NCBI RefSeq assembly: GCF_020595055.1
Contig: NZ_JAJDOO010000009.1
Span: 1-64,000, forward strand
Length of the DNA: 64,000 bases
Source of the DNA: Desulfosporosinus shakirovi
GTDB lineage: Bacteria > Bacillota > Desulfitobacteriia > Desulfitobacteriales > Desulfitobacteriaceae
Direction: 5' to 3'
A program made the position numbers and the translations under genes. The notes under the pieces are model-generated. The model ran no database searches. It worked only from the letters and a program-made list of their open reading frames with translations, and had not been told where the DNA came from. Below are positions 33,238 to 41,797 of the stretch, one piece after another; positions within the stretch are counted from its first letter, which is position 1, and every line of letters starts with the position of its first letter.

Positions 33238-34407
33238 CTATTTCTCAAGCGATTCACAAAGGAATTCAGACATTTCCATGACTTTTAATACATCGCCCTT
33301 TTCTAACCCTGCACAGGCGTCATCAAGCATTGTTATGCAGTAAGGACAAGCAGTGACTATAACATCTGCATTTTGCTTAACGGCATCATTGATTCGCAAT
33401 TCACCAAAGCGCTCCCCAAAAGGTACTTCAGCCCAAATCCGTCCGCCTCCGCCTGAGCAACAAAGGCTCTTATTCTTAGCACGATCCAATTCAACAAATT
33501 CCGCCCCCGGAACAGCTTGGAGAAGTTCTCTTGGTGCATCATAAACTAAATTGTGTCTTCCTAAATAGCAAGGATCATGGAAGGTGACTTTTTTAGCTTG
33601 TTCTCCCGGTAAAGAAAGCTTGCCATCTTTCAAAAGATTACCAAGAAGTTCCGAATAATGCATTACTTCATACTCTCCGCCCAGTTCTGGGTAGTCTGTT
33701 TTGAAGGCATACAGGCAATGAGGTGAGGTTGTAATAATTTTCTTGACGCCTTTTCCGTTGAACAGCTTAATATTTGATTCTGCCAGTTTTGTGAAGAGAT
33801 CCTCATCCCCGATTTTACGAATCGTCTCACCACAGCAGTTCTCTTCAGCCGTTAAGACTCCAAAACTAACTCCAGCTTGTTGTAAGAGTTTTACAACGCT
33901 TTTGGCAATCTTTTGACTGCGAGTGTCATAACACGAAGTACAGCAGACATAGAGCAGATATTCCATATCTTCGGTATAAGCCGGAACATTTAAGCCTTCT
34001 AACCAATCGGCTCTCTTCTCTTGAGGTCCAGTCCATGGGTTGCCATTAGCATGAAGACTTCCTGCAACAGGCCGTAAATGTCCAGGCAAGATGCCGGCTC
34101 CAACTATCGTATTACGCATGGAACGTACATTTTTTATGATTTCTACACTTCTTGGACAGTTTGATTGACACATACCACAGGTAACACAGGCAAAAAGAAC
34201 TTCTTCATCATCGAATCCTTCTAAGCCGAGTTGGCCTTGACGTTGCATTTTTCGAATGTTAAATACTTCGCTCAGCTCGCCTGGTACCTGTCTGTAAGGA
34301 CATAGATTGGTGCAGAGACCGCACTGCATACACCAGTTGAGCGTATCGGCGCCTGAAGAAATAATATATTCTCTCATCTCCAGAGATACTTCTTTTATTT
34401 CATCCAT
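33238..34407 (-). CDS. HdrC-HdrB fusion (HdrD-like) iron-sulfur protein of the Qmo module
   Basis: 389 residues. The N-terminal HdrC-like part has two [4Fe-4S] motifs, CMQCGLCTNLCP and CVTCGMCQSNCP. The C-terminal HdrB-like part has two CCG domains, with CCTSCYD, EENCCGE, DPCYLGRHN and CCSGGGG, which may hold non-cubane clusters. No membrane helix is present, so it is not a classical QmoC, which has a cytochrome-b-like membrane domain. It probably works with QmoAB to pass electrons towards AprBA. AAAGGAG lies 7 bases before the second of two adjacent ATGs. It lies 80 bases after qmoB and upstream of sat. Confidence 0.9.
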   Translation of the reverse strand: MDEIKEVSLEMREYIISSGADTLNWCMQCGLCTNLCPYRQVPGELSEVFNIRKMQRQGQLGLEGFDDEEVLFACVTCGMCQSNCPRSVEIIKNVRSMRNTIVGAGILPGHLRPVAGSLHANGNPWTGPQEKRADWLEGLNVPAYTEDMEYLLYVCCTSCYDTRSQKIAKSVVKLLQQAGVSFGVLTAEENCCGETIRKIGDEDLFTKLAESNIKLFNGKGVKKIITTSPHCLYAFKTDYPELGGEYEVMHYSELLGNLLKDGKLSLPGEQAKKVTFHDPCYLGRHNLVYDAPRELLQAVPGAEFVELDRAKNKSLCCSGGGGRIWAEVPFGERFGELRINDAVKQNADVIVTACPYCITMLDDACAGLEKGDVLKVMEMSEFLCESLEK

Positions 34408-34488
34408 CATAATGCTCCTTTGCTATCTAATGGGGACATACCTCCTGCCCGGAGCCTAACTCATCACTAGGAGGTGACCTTAGATCAC

Positions 34489-36711
34489 TTAGAACCCTTT
34501 GTAGGGGTTAGGGCCCAGTTCATCCAGTCTCTTGGCAAAGTCATCCAATAGAGCCGGTATCTTGTCATAATCCGTAATGGAGACTTGATCCATCCGCACT
34601 CGATCAGAGTCCAGATCCAGCCTGTCTAAGGTTTCCGACACTTTTGATAGCCTGATTTCGGCCAGCTCACTTCCTTTGATGAAGTGGCACTGATAATCAT
34701 CGCCATGCTTACATCCCAGGAGGAAGATTCCATCGATTCCGGCTGACATTGAATCGGCAATCCAAACTAAGCTCAATGAACCCAGACATCTTAGAGGGAT
34801 AACACGAACCCAAGCATTATATTTGAGTCGATTAATACCCGCCATATCCAAAGCAGGGTAAGCGTCATTTTCACAAGCGAAGACGAGGATTCTTGGTTTT
34901 TCTTCATCTTCATCAGGAACTTCGATAGATTTAATAAGGTTGCCAATCATCGGGACTGAGTAGTTTTTAAATGTAATAATCCGTTCAGGACAAGCGCCCA
35001 TGCAAATTCCACATCTGCGACAACGTGTAGGATTTGGCAACGGATTGAATTTATCATCTTCGTTAATAGCACCGAAGGGACATTCCACTGTACAACGTTT
35101 ACATTGTGTACATCTCGACATTGCAAAGTCTGGGAAAGACATATCCCCGACACGAGGATGTACTGCAACACCTTGCGCGCTTGATTCCATACATTGGATA
35201 GCCTTTAACGCTGCTCCTGCAGCATCTTCAACCGAAGATAACTCATCCATCGGAGCTCTAACACTACCAGCGGCATAAATACCAGTTCGGCGAGTTTCGT
35301 AAGGGAAGCAGATAAAATGGGAATCTGCATAACCGTATTTTAAGGTCGGCATCTCTGGGCCTTGGCGATAGGCCAAGTTTAAAAGATTCGACTTGCGAAT
35401 AATTTCCGGCTTAGGACCAGCATCTTCTTTACAGTCTTCTTCAGTATCAGCCTTGGCTGCGATGTCCTCTCCTAAGGCTGTGGTGGGCACCATACCATTT
35501 GCCAAAACCACCATATCTACGCCTTCAGTAGTAATCGTTGCCCCTGATAGAACATCTGTTGCTTCAATAAGCAGATTCTTTTCGCCATCTTCAGTAATAC
35601 CATTGATTTCTCCTCTGACGAAAATACCTCCATCTTTTTGCACTTGTTGATAAAGACGTTCATACTGGCCGGATGCTCTCATGTCTTTGTAGAAAACAAA
35701 GACGTTTGCTTCCGGATTTTGTTCTTTTAGATAAGTCGCTTGTTTCAAGGATTCTACACAGCATGTTGCAGAGCAATAAGGCAAGTGTTCCTGATCGCGA
35801 GATCCAGCGCATTGAATAAAGGCAATACTCTGTACTTCCTTTCCATCCGGGCGTAGAATTTTGCCCTTAGAAGCTAATTCTTCCATCTTTTGACTGGTAA
35901 TTACGTTTTCATATTTACCATAACCAAGATAGTCTAACTTAGCAGGATCATAGGGCACAGCTCCAGTAGCAAGAACAACCGAACCGACTCTTTCCTTAAC
36001 AGTCGTACCATTTTGGTTAATTGAAACATCGAACATGCCAGGTGCACCGGCAATCTCTAAAATTTCAGAACCTGTGTATACTGTAACATCAGGGTTGGCT
36101 TCAACTTGACTAACAAGCTCTGCAATATCAACTGCTTCAGGTGTTGTAAAAGGTGCCTTGCGGGGAGCTTGTTTAAATAAGCCATTCATCCATCCGCCCA
36201 GTACTGGGCTTTTTTCTACTAAAACAGCCTTGTATCCGGCTTTGGCAGCTTCTAACGCCGCTGTCATTCCTGTCAAGCCACCGCCCACTACCAGTAAGGT
36301 TTTAACCATATTTTCACCTTGATAAGGCTCCGGCAGATCGATATGCTTCACTTTGGCAAGACCCATTCTCAGATAATCCTCAGCCATCATCTGGGTATCC
36401 TCATCATTGGCTGGTTGACTCCAGATGACCTGTTCTCTAATGTTTACTCTCTCCATGATACATGAAGAGTCAAATTCAAAAACATCATAATTGACACGTG
36501 GTGAGCAAGCAGCGATTAGAAGTGTATTAACGCCCTCAGTCTCAATGTCATTCTTGATTAGGGCCACCCCTTCAGGTCCACAGAGAAAGGGGTGTGTTTT
36601 ACAAACAGGAACCTTGCCCTCCTTGGTGGCAACCTTGGACAGGCTCTCTATTTCCAGAGATTCTCCGATACTACATCCAGTGCAGATATAAACACCTGTT
36701 TTTTTATCCAT
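34489..36711 (-). CDS. qmoB: Quinone-interacting oxidoreductase subunit QmoB (HdrA/MvhD-like)
   Basis: 740 residues. Begins with a CTGCSIGESL cysteine segment, an FAD domain (TLLVVGGGLTGMTAALEA), a cysteine cluster CSATCCVESLKQAT, two ferredoxin-type sites (CTQCKRCTVECPFGAI and CRRCGICMGACPERII) and a C-terminal MvhD-like domain (RILVFACENDAYPALDMAG, LGCKHGDDYQCHFIKG). QmoB feeds electrons to APS reductase. GAGGAGG lies before the ATG, and it follows qmoA by 4 bases, so translation is coupled. Heterodisulfide-reductase relatives share this layout, but the partner genes make QmoB the better name. Confidence 0.94.
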   Translation of the reverse strand: MDKKTGVYICTGCSIGESLEIESLSKVATKEGKVPVCKTHPFLCGPEGVALIKNDIETEGVNTLLIAACSPRVNYDVFEFDSSCIMERVNIREQVIWSQPANDEDTQMMAEDYLRMGLAKVKHIDLPEPYQGENMVKTLLVVGGGLTGMTAALEAAKAGYKAVLVEKSPVLGGWMNGLFKQAPRKAPFTTPEAVDIAELVSQVEANPDVTVYTGSEILEIAGAPGMFDVSINQNGTTVKERVGSVVLATGAVPYDPAKLDYLGYGKYENVITSQKMEELASKGKILRPDGKEVQSIAFIQCAGSRDQEHLPYCSATCCVESLKQATYLKEQNPEANVFVFYKDMRASGQYERLYQQVQKDGGIFVRGEINGITEDGEKNLLIEATDVLSGATITTEGVDMVVLANGMVPTTALGEDIAAKADTEEDCKEDAGPKPEIIRKSNLLNLAYRQGPEMPTLKYGYADSHFICFPYETRRTGIYAAGSVRAPMDELSSVEDAAGAALKAIQCMESSAQGVAVHPRVGDMSFPDFAMSRCTQCKRCTVECPFGAINEDDKFNPLPNPTRCRRCGICMGACPERIITFKNYSVPMIGNLIKSIEVPDEDEEKPRILVFACENDAYPALDMAGINRLKYNAWVRVIPLRCLGSLSLVWIADSMSAGIDGIFLLGCKHGDDYQCHFIKGSELAEIRLSKVSETLDRLDLDSDRVRMDQVSITDYDKIPALLDDFAKRLDELGPNPYKGF

Positions 36712-36715
36712 TGGG

Positions 36716-37957
36716 CTACCTCCTCACCGTAGATTGAATGGCCTTAAGAGCAGCAGAAGTAGAATCTTTAACCGATGAGGAAACATCCAAAGGCTTCTTA
36801 ACACATCCTGCGCCATAAATCCCTAATTGTTGTGGATTGGAAACAACGAAACCATCCTCATCATAGGCAATTGCATCCGGTACATTCGAAGTTGCCGGTA
36901 CCATACCTGTCGCCAGTACAACCATGTCAACAGTTTCCTTCATGATCTCCCCGGTCAACTGATTCTCTACTTGAACGATCAAATCTTTGGTCACGGGATC
37001 TTCTGAAATCTCTCCGACTTTTCCCTTGATCATGGTGATATCATCTTGAACTTTGGTATAAAAATCTTCATGTTTACCCATCGCCCTGACATCTATATAA
37101 AACATAAAAACCTTAGAATCTGAATTCATCGCTTTAACGTATGTGGCTTGTTTTAATGAAGCCATACAGCAAACTCCAGAACAATAGGGCAGATGATTTT
37201 CGTCTCGAGAACCAGCGCACTGGACAAAAGCAACCGATTTAACTTCTTTGCCGTCTGAAGGACGTAGAAGTTTTCCGGCTGTAGGGCCATTTGAGGCCGC
37301 TAATCTTTCCATTATGACGTTTGTAATAACATTTTCATGCTTTCCATAACCATAATAATCAACTTTCTTGGCATCATAAGGCTGCCAACCTGTAGCCCAA
37401 ACAATAGATCCAACATTCAAATTGAAACTTTTTGCCGACATATCCAATTCGATAGCGCCATACTGACAGGCTGCAACGCACTTTCCGCATTCAGCCCCAA
37501 GACAAGCTTCATCGTCGATCACATACTTCATAGGGAAAGCAAACTCATGAGCTTTATAGATAGCCTGAGTTTTATCCATACCATAATTAAATTCATTTGA
37601 CCTCTGCGCAGGACATACTTCAGAGCACTTACCACACGCTGTGCAGTTCTGATTTATATAACGGGGATTTGACTTAACCGTTACTGTATAATCTCCTTCT
37701 ACACCGTGGATTTTTTCAACTTCGGCCAAAGTGAAGAATTTGATCCGAGGATTTTGCTTAATCCTTTTAAAATTAATCTCCAGCCCGCAGTTCGGGGGAC
37801 ATAGCTTAGGGAAATACTGGTTCATCTGGGCAACTCTGCCACCTAAATAGGATTTTTGTTCAACCAGATAGACCTCGCTTCCTGCTTCGGAAGCTTCAAT
37901 AGCGGCTGTAAGTCCGCTTACTCCCCCTCCGACTACTAAAATACTCTTATGCGCCAT
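36716..37957 (-). CDS. qmoA: Quinone-interacting oxidoreductase subunit QmoA (HdrA-like)
   Basis: 413 residues. An HdrA-like flavoprotein: SILVVGGGVSGLTAAIEA binds FAD; CPPNCGLEI, CTACGKCSEVCP, CLGAECGKCVAACQ and YCSGVCCMASLKQATY supply cluster ligands. With QmoB and the HdrCB protein it forms the electron bridge to APS reductase. AAGGGAGG precedes the ATG at 37957, so an ATG at 37981 is rejected. It is the first gene of the cluster; a 750-base upstream region holds a 12-bp inverted repeat and a leader-like stretch. Confidence 0.94.
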   Translation of the reverse strand: MAHKSILVVGGGVSGLTAAIEASEAGSEVYLVEQKSYLGGRVAQMNQYFPKLCPPNCGLEINFKRIKQNPRIKFFTLAEVEKIHGVEGDYTVTVKSNPRYINQNCTACGKCSEVCPAQRSNEFNYGMDKTQAIYKAHEFAFPMKYVIDDEACLGAECGKCVAACQYGAIELDMSAKSFNLNVGSIVWATGWQPYDAKKVDYYGYGKHENVITNVIMERLAASNGPTAGKLLRPSDGKEVKSVAFVQCAGSRDENHLPYCSGVCCMASLKQATYVKAMNSDSKVFMFYIDVRAMGKHEDFYTKVQDDITMIKGKVGEISEDPVTKDLIVQVENQLTGEIMKETVDMVVLATGMVPATSNVPDAIAYDEDGFVVSNPQQLGIYGAGCVKKPLDVSSSVKDSTSAALKAIQSTVRR

Positions 37958-38658
37958 CCTTCTACCTCCCTTATATGTCAATAAACTCTCAGCTTCCGCC
38001 GAGGCGGTTGGAACAAAGATATCCTTGAAACCAACCTTATAGCATTCCTCCTATTTTAATAGGAGATATTTGCTTTCTATAGTACTTTTGGGATAAATAT
38101 AGAGACTCTGGCTAGTCATAGTATAAATCGAGTTTTTAACCTTCAACTAAGCTCTCTAAGTAACAATAGGGAATATGATTTCTTTCACATATAATATAAG
38201 TAATTTGCCTCATGGCAATGAATCCGAGTTAAACGTAACAAAATGCACAATCTATTTTAAGAAAATTTGTATTTGCAAACTAAGACTAGCACTGTGGTCG
38301 TAATTAGTCAATATGGCGATAATTAAGAAATCGTATGGTAAATTTGTAATTATCCTACATTTATTGACTCCAGGCGCACAATAAATGTAGAATAACCCTG
38401 CCCCTTCGACTCTAGTTACGAGCTATTTAGGTGTTTAATCCCCTATTACTACTTGCTGTCGGAAAGTTCTTTTTAGTTTATCATTCTTTTGCAAACCTGA
38501 ATCACCTTAAATATTCATATTTATCCCAATTCAGATTATTCTTTCTTTATATCTTTCATCTCTTCCACATTCACCCTTAGAATTCCTTCTATTGGTAAAT
38601 AATTTGTTTCTGGAGAAAAAGCTGGCAATAGAAAAACTTCATATGTATTTAGTCTAAT
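37958..38658. other. Upstream region of the qmo-sat-apr cluster
   Basis: No gene. A block at about 38275-38335 (AAGACTAGCACTGTGG...AGTCAATATGGCGATAATTA) is related to leader block ii; on the minus strand it reads TTGACT-N17-TAGTCT, a fair -35/-10 pair for qmoA. A perfect inverted repeat is at 38355-38390. Confidence 0.5.
38355..38390. promoter_or_regulatory. 12-bp inverted repeat upstream of qmoA
   Basis: CTACATTTATTG and CAATAAATGTAG, a perfect 12-bp dyad with a 12-base centre, some 400 bases from the qmoA start and just upstream of the -35-like site on the minus strand. An operator is a reasonable guess. Confidence 0.5.
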
Positions 38659-38700
38659 AACAGGGGGAGAGTGATGCAGTTGCTTCACTCTCCCCCTGTT
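38659..38700. terminator. Terminator of the hydroxyacid dehydrogenase gene
   Basis: AACAGGGGGAGAGTGA and TCACTCTCCCCCTGTT pair perfectly. It lies 13 bases below the stop. Confidence 0.85.
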
Positions 38701-38713
38701 ATTCAGTTTATAA

Positions 38714-39601
38714 TTAGCTCTTGCCTTGATAAAGTTTATATAATGCCTGAGTTCCACTGTTTTCTTCTCCTTGATCTGCTAACTTCTCATATAGTGTTTT
38801 AGCTAACGCCAACCCCGGGGTAAGCAGACCCATTTGTTGCGCTGAATCCAAAGCAATTGTCATATCCTTAATAAAATGTTTAACATAGAAGCCTGGGGCA
38901 AAATTATTGGCTAGCATACGTGGAGCCAAGTTACTCAAGGAAAAACTGGCAGCCGCCCCAGTCTCGATGCTTTTTAAAACATTTTCCGGATTTAATCCGG
39001 CTTTTTGAGCATAGGCCATTGCTTCACAAACCCCAACCATGTTGGAAGCAATAGCAATTTGGTTACACATTTTCGTATATTGCCCGGCACCGGCACTTCC
39101 TTGTAAAACAATATTCTTTCCCAGGCAATTGAAAATAGGAAGCATTGCTTTATAATGTTCTTCTTCTCCGCCAACCATTATAGCCAAACGTGCTTCTTTT
39201 GCACCTATATCCCCACCGGATACAGGAGCATCAAGGGCATACATTCCCATGTCCAGAGCTTCTTTATAGATTTTCTTCGCCAAGTCTGGGGCTGAGGTCG
39301 TCATATCTATTAAATAACTCCCCGCCTTAGCATGCTTTATTATTCCATCTGCTCCTAAGTAAACTTCTTCAACATCCTTAGGATAACCCACCATGGTGAT
39401 GACAACATTGCTTCGTTCGGCTAATTCAGCAATTGTATCTTGCCAGACTGCCCCCATTTCAATTAAGTCTTCAGCACTTGCCTTCGTTCGGTTGTAAACA
39501 AGCACCGGATAACCTGCCTTCAATAAATGTCCAACCATACTCTTACCCATAACACCCGTGCCAACAAAGCCAATGATAAAATCTTCTTTAGTATGTGTCA
39601 T
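38714..39601 (-). CDS. NAD(P)-dependent beta-hydroxyacid dehydrogenase (GarR/MmsB type)
   Basis: 295 residues. Rossmann start IIGFVGTGVMGKSMVGHLLK, substrate loop DAPVSGGDIGAKEARLAIMV, and the catalytic-lysine region GAGQYTKMCNQI are all intact. The family includes 2-hydroxy-3-oxopropionate reductase, 3-hydroxyisobutyrate dehydrogenase and related enzymes; the substrate is not clear. GAAGGGGG lies before the ATG at 39601; a longer frame start at 39667 would include the ribosome site. Monocistronic between two terminators. Confidence 0.92.
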   Translation of the reverse strand: MTHTKEDFIIGFVGTGVMGKSMVGHLLKAGYPVLVYNRTKASAEDLIEMGAVWQDTIAELAERSNVVITMVGYPKDVEEVYLGADGIIKHAKAGSYLIDMTTSAPDLAKKIYKEALDMGMYALDAPVSGGDIGAKEARLAIMVGGEEEHYKAMLPIFNCLGKNIVLQGSAGAGQYTKMCNQIAIASNMVGVCEAMAYAQKAGLNPENVLKSIETGAAASFSLSNLAPRMLANNFAPGFYVKHFIKDMTIALDSAQQMGLLTPGLALAKTLYEKLADQGEENSGTQALYKLYQGKS

Positions 39602-39711
39602 TGATCCATTTCCCCCTTCAATTAACCCATCAGAAAATACTATAGAATATCGAGGAAAGAGTGTCAAGCAACTCCTTTACATATGACAGGAATCCTCTGA
39701 AAGACTTTTTC

Positions 39712-39755
39712 AAGATAGAGATAGGCAGGATAAAATCCTGCCTATCTCTATCTTT
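39712..39755. terminator. Terminator of desulfoferrodoxin
   Basis: AAGATAGAGATAGGCAGGAT with its exact complement around AAA, a 20-bp stem ending in CTTTT on the plus strand. Confidence 0.85.
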
Positions 39756-39764
39756 TCCAATAAA

Positions 39765-40148
39765 TTACTTACCGGCCTTCCAAAGACCGTGAATATTGCA
39801 ATATTCTCTAACTTCCACAACATCGTCCACCGCGACTAGGAAATATGCTTCAGGTGCTTGGCCTGGTTCAAGCTCTGCTCTAAGAACCTGATCCTTAGTG
39901 AGAACTTCAATAAATCTGATCGAATGCTTTTCCTCCATGGGGTGTGCGACACTACCCACTTTAACTTTGATCCCCCCGTTTATCTCTTCAATAACAGGTA
40001 CATGTTTTTCAAGACTGGCATCTTTAGTGCCTGCCTCTAATTTTTCCATTGGTTTGTTACAACAGACCAATGAAGACGCTCCCAAATTAACAACCTCAAT
40101 AACATTTCCACAAATACTACATACATATAGTTCTCTTAGATTTGTCAT
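39765..40148 (-). CDS. dfx: Desulfoferrodoxin (superoxide reductase)
   Basis: 127 residues. The N-terminal desulforedoxin-like centre has Cys10/Cys13 (VCSICG) and the pair VCCNKP; the catalytic neelaredoxin centre has histidines in EKHVP, AHPMEEKHSI and the cysteine/histidine pair CNIHGLW. It reduces superoxide to peroxide without making oxygen, a usual defence in strict anaerobes. GGAGG precedes the ATG at 40148 (an ATG at 40154 overlaps the site). Stand-alone gene. Confidence 0.95.
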   Translation of the reverse strand: MTNLRELYVCSICGNVIEVVNLGASSLVCCNKPMEKLEAGTKDASLEKHVPVIEEINGGIKVKVGSVAHPMEEKHSIRFIEVLTKDQVLRAELEPGQAPEAYFLVAVDDVVEVREYCNIHGLWKAGK

Positions 40149-40369
40149 GTACAAACCTCCACTTCTTTTTTACCAATGTTATTAGTATTCTCCAAAAAAA
40201 GACTTTTTCCTCCTTGTAAACATTACTTTTTTATAATAATCATTAAAGACCCAATCTATTAGTAATTTACGCATTGAATCCGAATCATAAATGAAAAATT
40301 TCTTCTCACAAATTTTCTGCCTAATCTAAAGAGCTTAATTAATTTCTTTGCCTGGATAAACACCCTAAT

Positions 40370-41422
40370 TTATACATACATACCCATTAAGAATATCCCA
40401 ATTACCTTGCCCCATATCTCCCAAAACTGAGATATGGGCAGAGGATTAATTCCATAACCACACTCGACGGTAAAGCCGGGGCGTCTCCATTCTTGAATAA
40501 ACCAATCCTTATACCCTGCATCACTTTCCACATACCGTACTGCTTCGTATCCGCTAACTTCTATTAACCGATTCACAATATGTTGTGATTCATTGGGCTC
40601 TAACCCCCTGTACCCCCAATAGATCTCCTCTCCCTGAGTATGAAAGGCACTTACTAAACGAAAGTTATGGGCCCTTGTAAAATCTGCCATTGCTCTAGCT
40701 TCCGGTTCGGAGAGAGGTGCCGTCCCTGTATAGTCGCGGGGAGACGGGCCAGAAGATGCTCGTCTGGAAACTTCAGTCTCCCAGTGGGCCGGAAACTGAT
40801 CATTTAAATCTACCCCTCGAATGTTGGCCTTCCAATCACTGAAATCTCGTGATCCACGATTGATCCGCAGTGCATTTGCAAAGGTTGAAGTATTCGTGTC
40901 GATTTTCCCCTGTACAAGTTGCACTCCATCAGGATTGACCATAGGCACAACCCACAAGGAAACACTGTCAAATAGACTTTTAATATTAAAGGTTCCAATT
41001 TTTTTTCCTGAAACGTAAGCTTTGGCGTAGACTTCAATAAACTTCATCAATAACAAAGATGTGATCCACTCATTGGCATGAAAAGATCCATTATAATGGA
41101 CTTCTTTTTTCCCTTGCCCTATCCTTACAACTGGAATTGAACGATCCATAACCGTAGTTCCAATGGAATCCACCTTAATAAAAGGATAACTTTCTCTAAG
41201 TGTTTCAAGGTCATTAACCATTTCATTATAACCGTAGCTATCTCTGGGAATAACGATGGTTCTCTCGGGCGCTGCCGTTGGGACATTTACCACTTGCCCG
41301 GGTCTAATCAAGGAAGGGTTTTTAATATTTGGGTTGGCAGCGAGTAGCGAGCTAAGGCTTATTCCATACTTCTGAGCAATAATAAAAAGTGTTTCCCCTT
41401 GTTTTACTGTATGTTTTATCAC
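40370..41422 (-). CDS. LysM plus zinc carboxypeptidase (M14) gamma-D-glutamyl-diamino acid endopeptidase
   Basis: 350 residues. The N-terminal LysM domain (HTVKQGETLFIIAQKYGISL...PSLIRPGQVVNVP) binds peptidoglycan. The rest is an M14 metallopeptidase with the zinc motif HANEW and the later Asn-Arg and His (RINRGSR, SAFHTQGEEIYWGY), and the C-terminal Glu region FTVECGYG. It resembles endopeptidase I of Bacillus spore cortex turnover. No classic signal peptide is present, as in that relative. GTG start with AGGAGGTG about 13 bases upstream. A role in sporulation or wall recycling is likely. Confidence 0.9.
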   Translation of the reverse strand: MIKHTVKQGETLFIIAQKYGISLSSLLAANPNIKNPSLIRPGQVVNVPTAAPERTIVIPRDSYGYNEMVNDLETLRESYPFIKVDSIGTTVMDRSIPVVRIGQGKKEVHYNGSFHANEWITSLLLMKFIEVYAKAYVSGKKIGTFNIKSLFDSVSLWVVPMVNPDGVQLVQGKIDTNTSTFANALRINRGSRDFSDWKANIRGVDLNDQFPAHWETEVSRRASSGPSPRDYTGTAPLSEPEARAMADFTRAHNFRLVSAFHTQGEEIYWGYRGLEPNESQHIVNRLIEVSGYEAVRYVESDAGYKDWFIQEWRRPGFTVECGYGINPLPISQFWEIWGKVIGIFLMGMYV

Positions 41423-41797
41423 TGGCTCATTGACACCTCCTGAATAATCACCCTGTATGTAACAATCGTAAAATATTTATTTTTGACTTATAAGCAGTAT
41501 ATACCCTCCCCCGCAACTTCGTGTCAGCACACTGACTTGCAGCATTAAATTTTGCTCATTTATATCCACCTCTCGGTGATGAGGCTCTCTCCATAGATAC
41601 TTCCCTACATGCAGTCGCTCAGATGCAGGGACGTATGTAAAGTTAATAAGCCAGTCGCTTCACATCAAAGCAACTGGCTTAAACCTTTTTAACGTTTCTA
41701 CTTTGTAACATTTAAATTTTGTAACTCTAATTTAAATCAAAGATCTAAAAATCTAACAATTGTACAATTGATATCCAATAGATCTTGGCCAACTCTC
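41423..41797. other. Intergenic region with one hairpin
   Basis: No gene. TAAGCCAGT and ACTGGCTTA (41647-41681) form a stem that may be a terminator for the plus strand or a remnant; the minus-strand promoter of the endopeptidase gene is not obvious. Confidence 0.45.
41647..41681. terminator. Stem-loop between the endopeptidase and VWA genes
   Basis: TAAGCCAGT pairs with ACTGGCTTA, with partial pairing further in. It lies about 115 bases below the VWA gene stop. Confidence 0.5.

Noticed and set aside
38536-38757. 73-codon minus-strand frame
   Set aside because: It runs through the perfect terminator at 38659-38700 and overlaps the dehydrogenase end.
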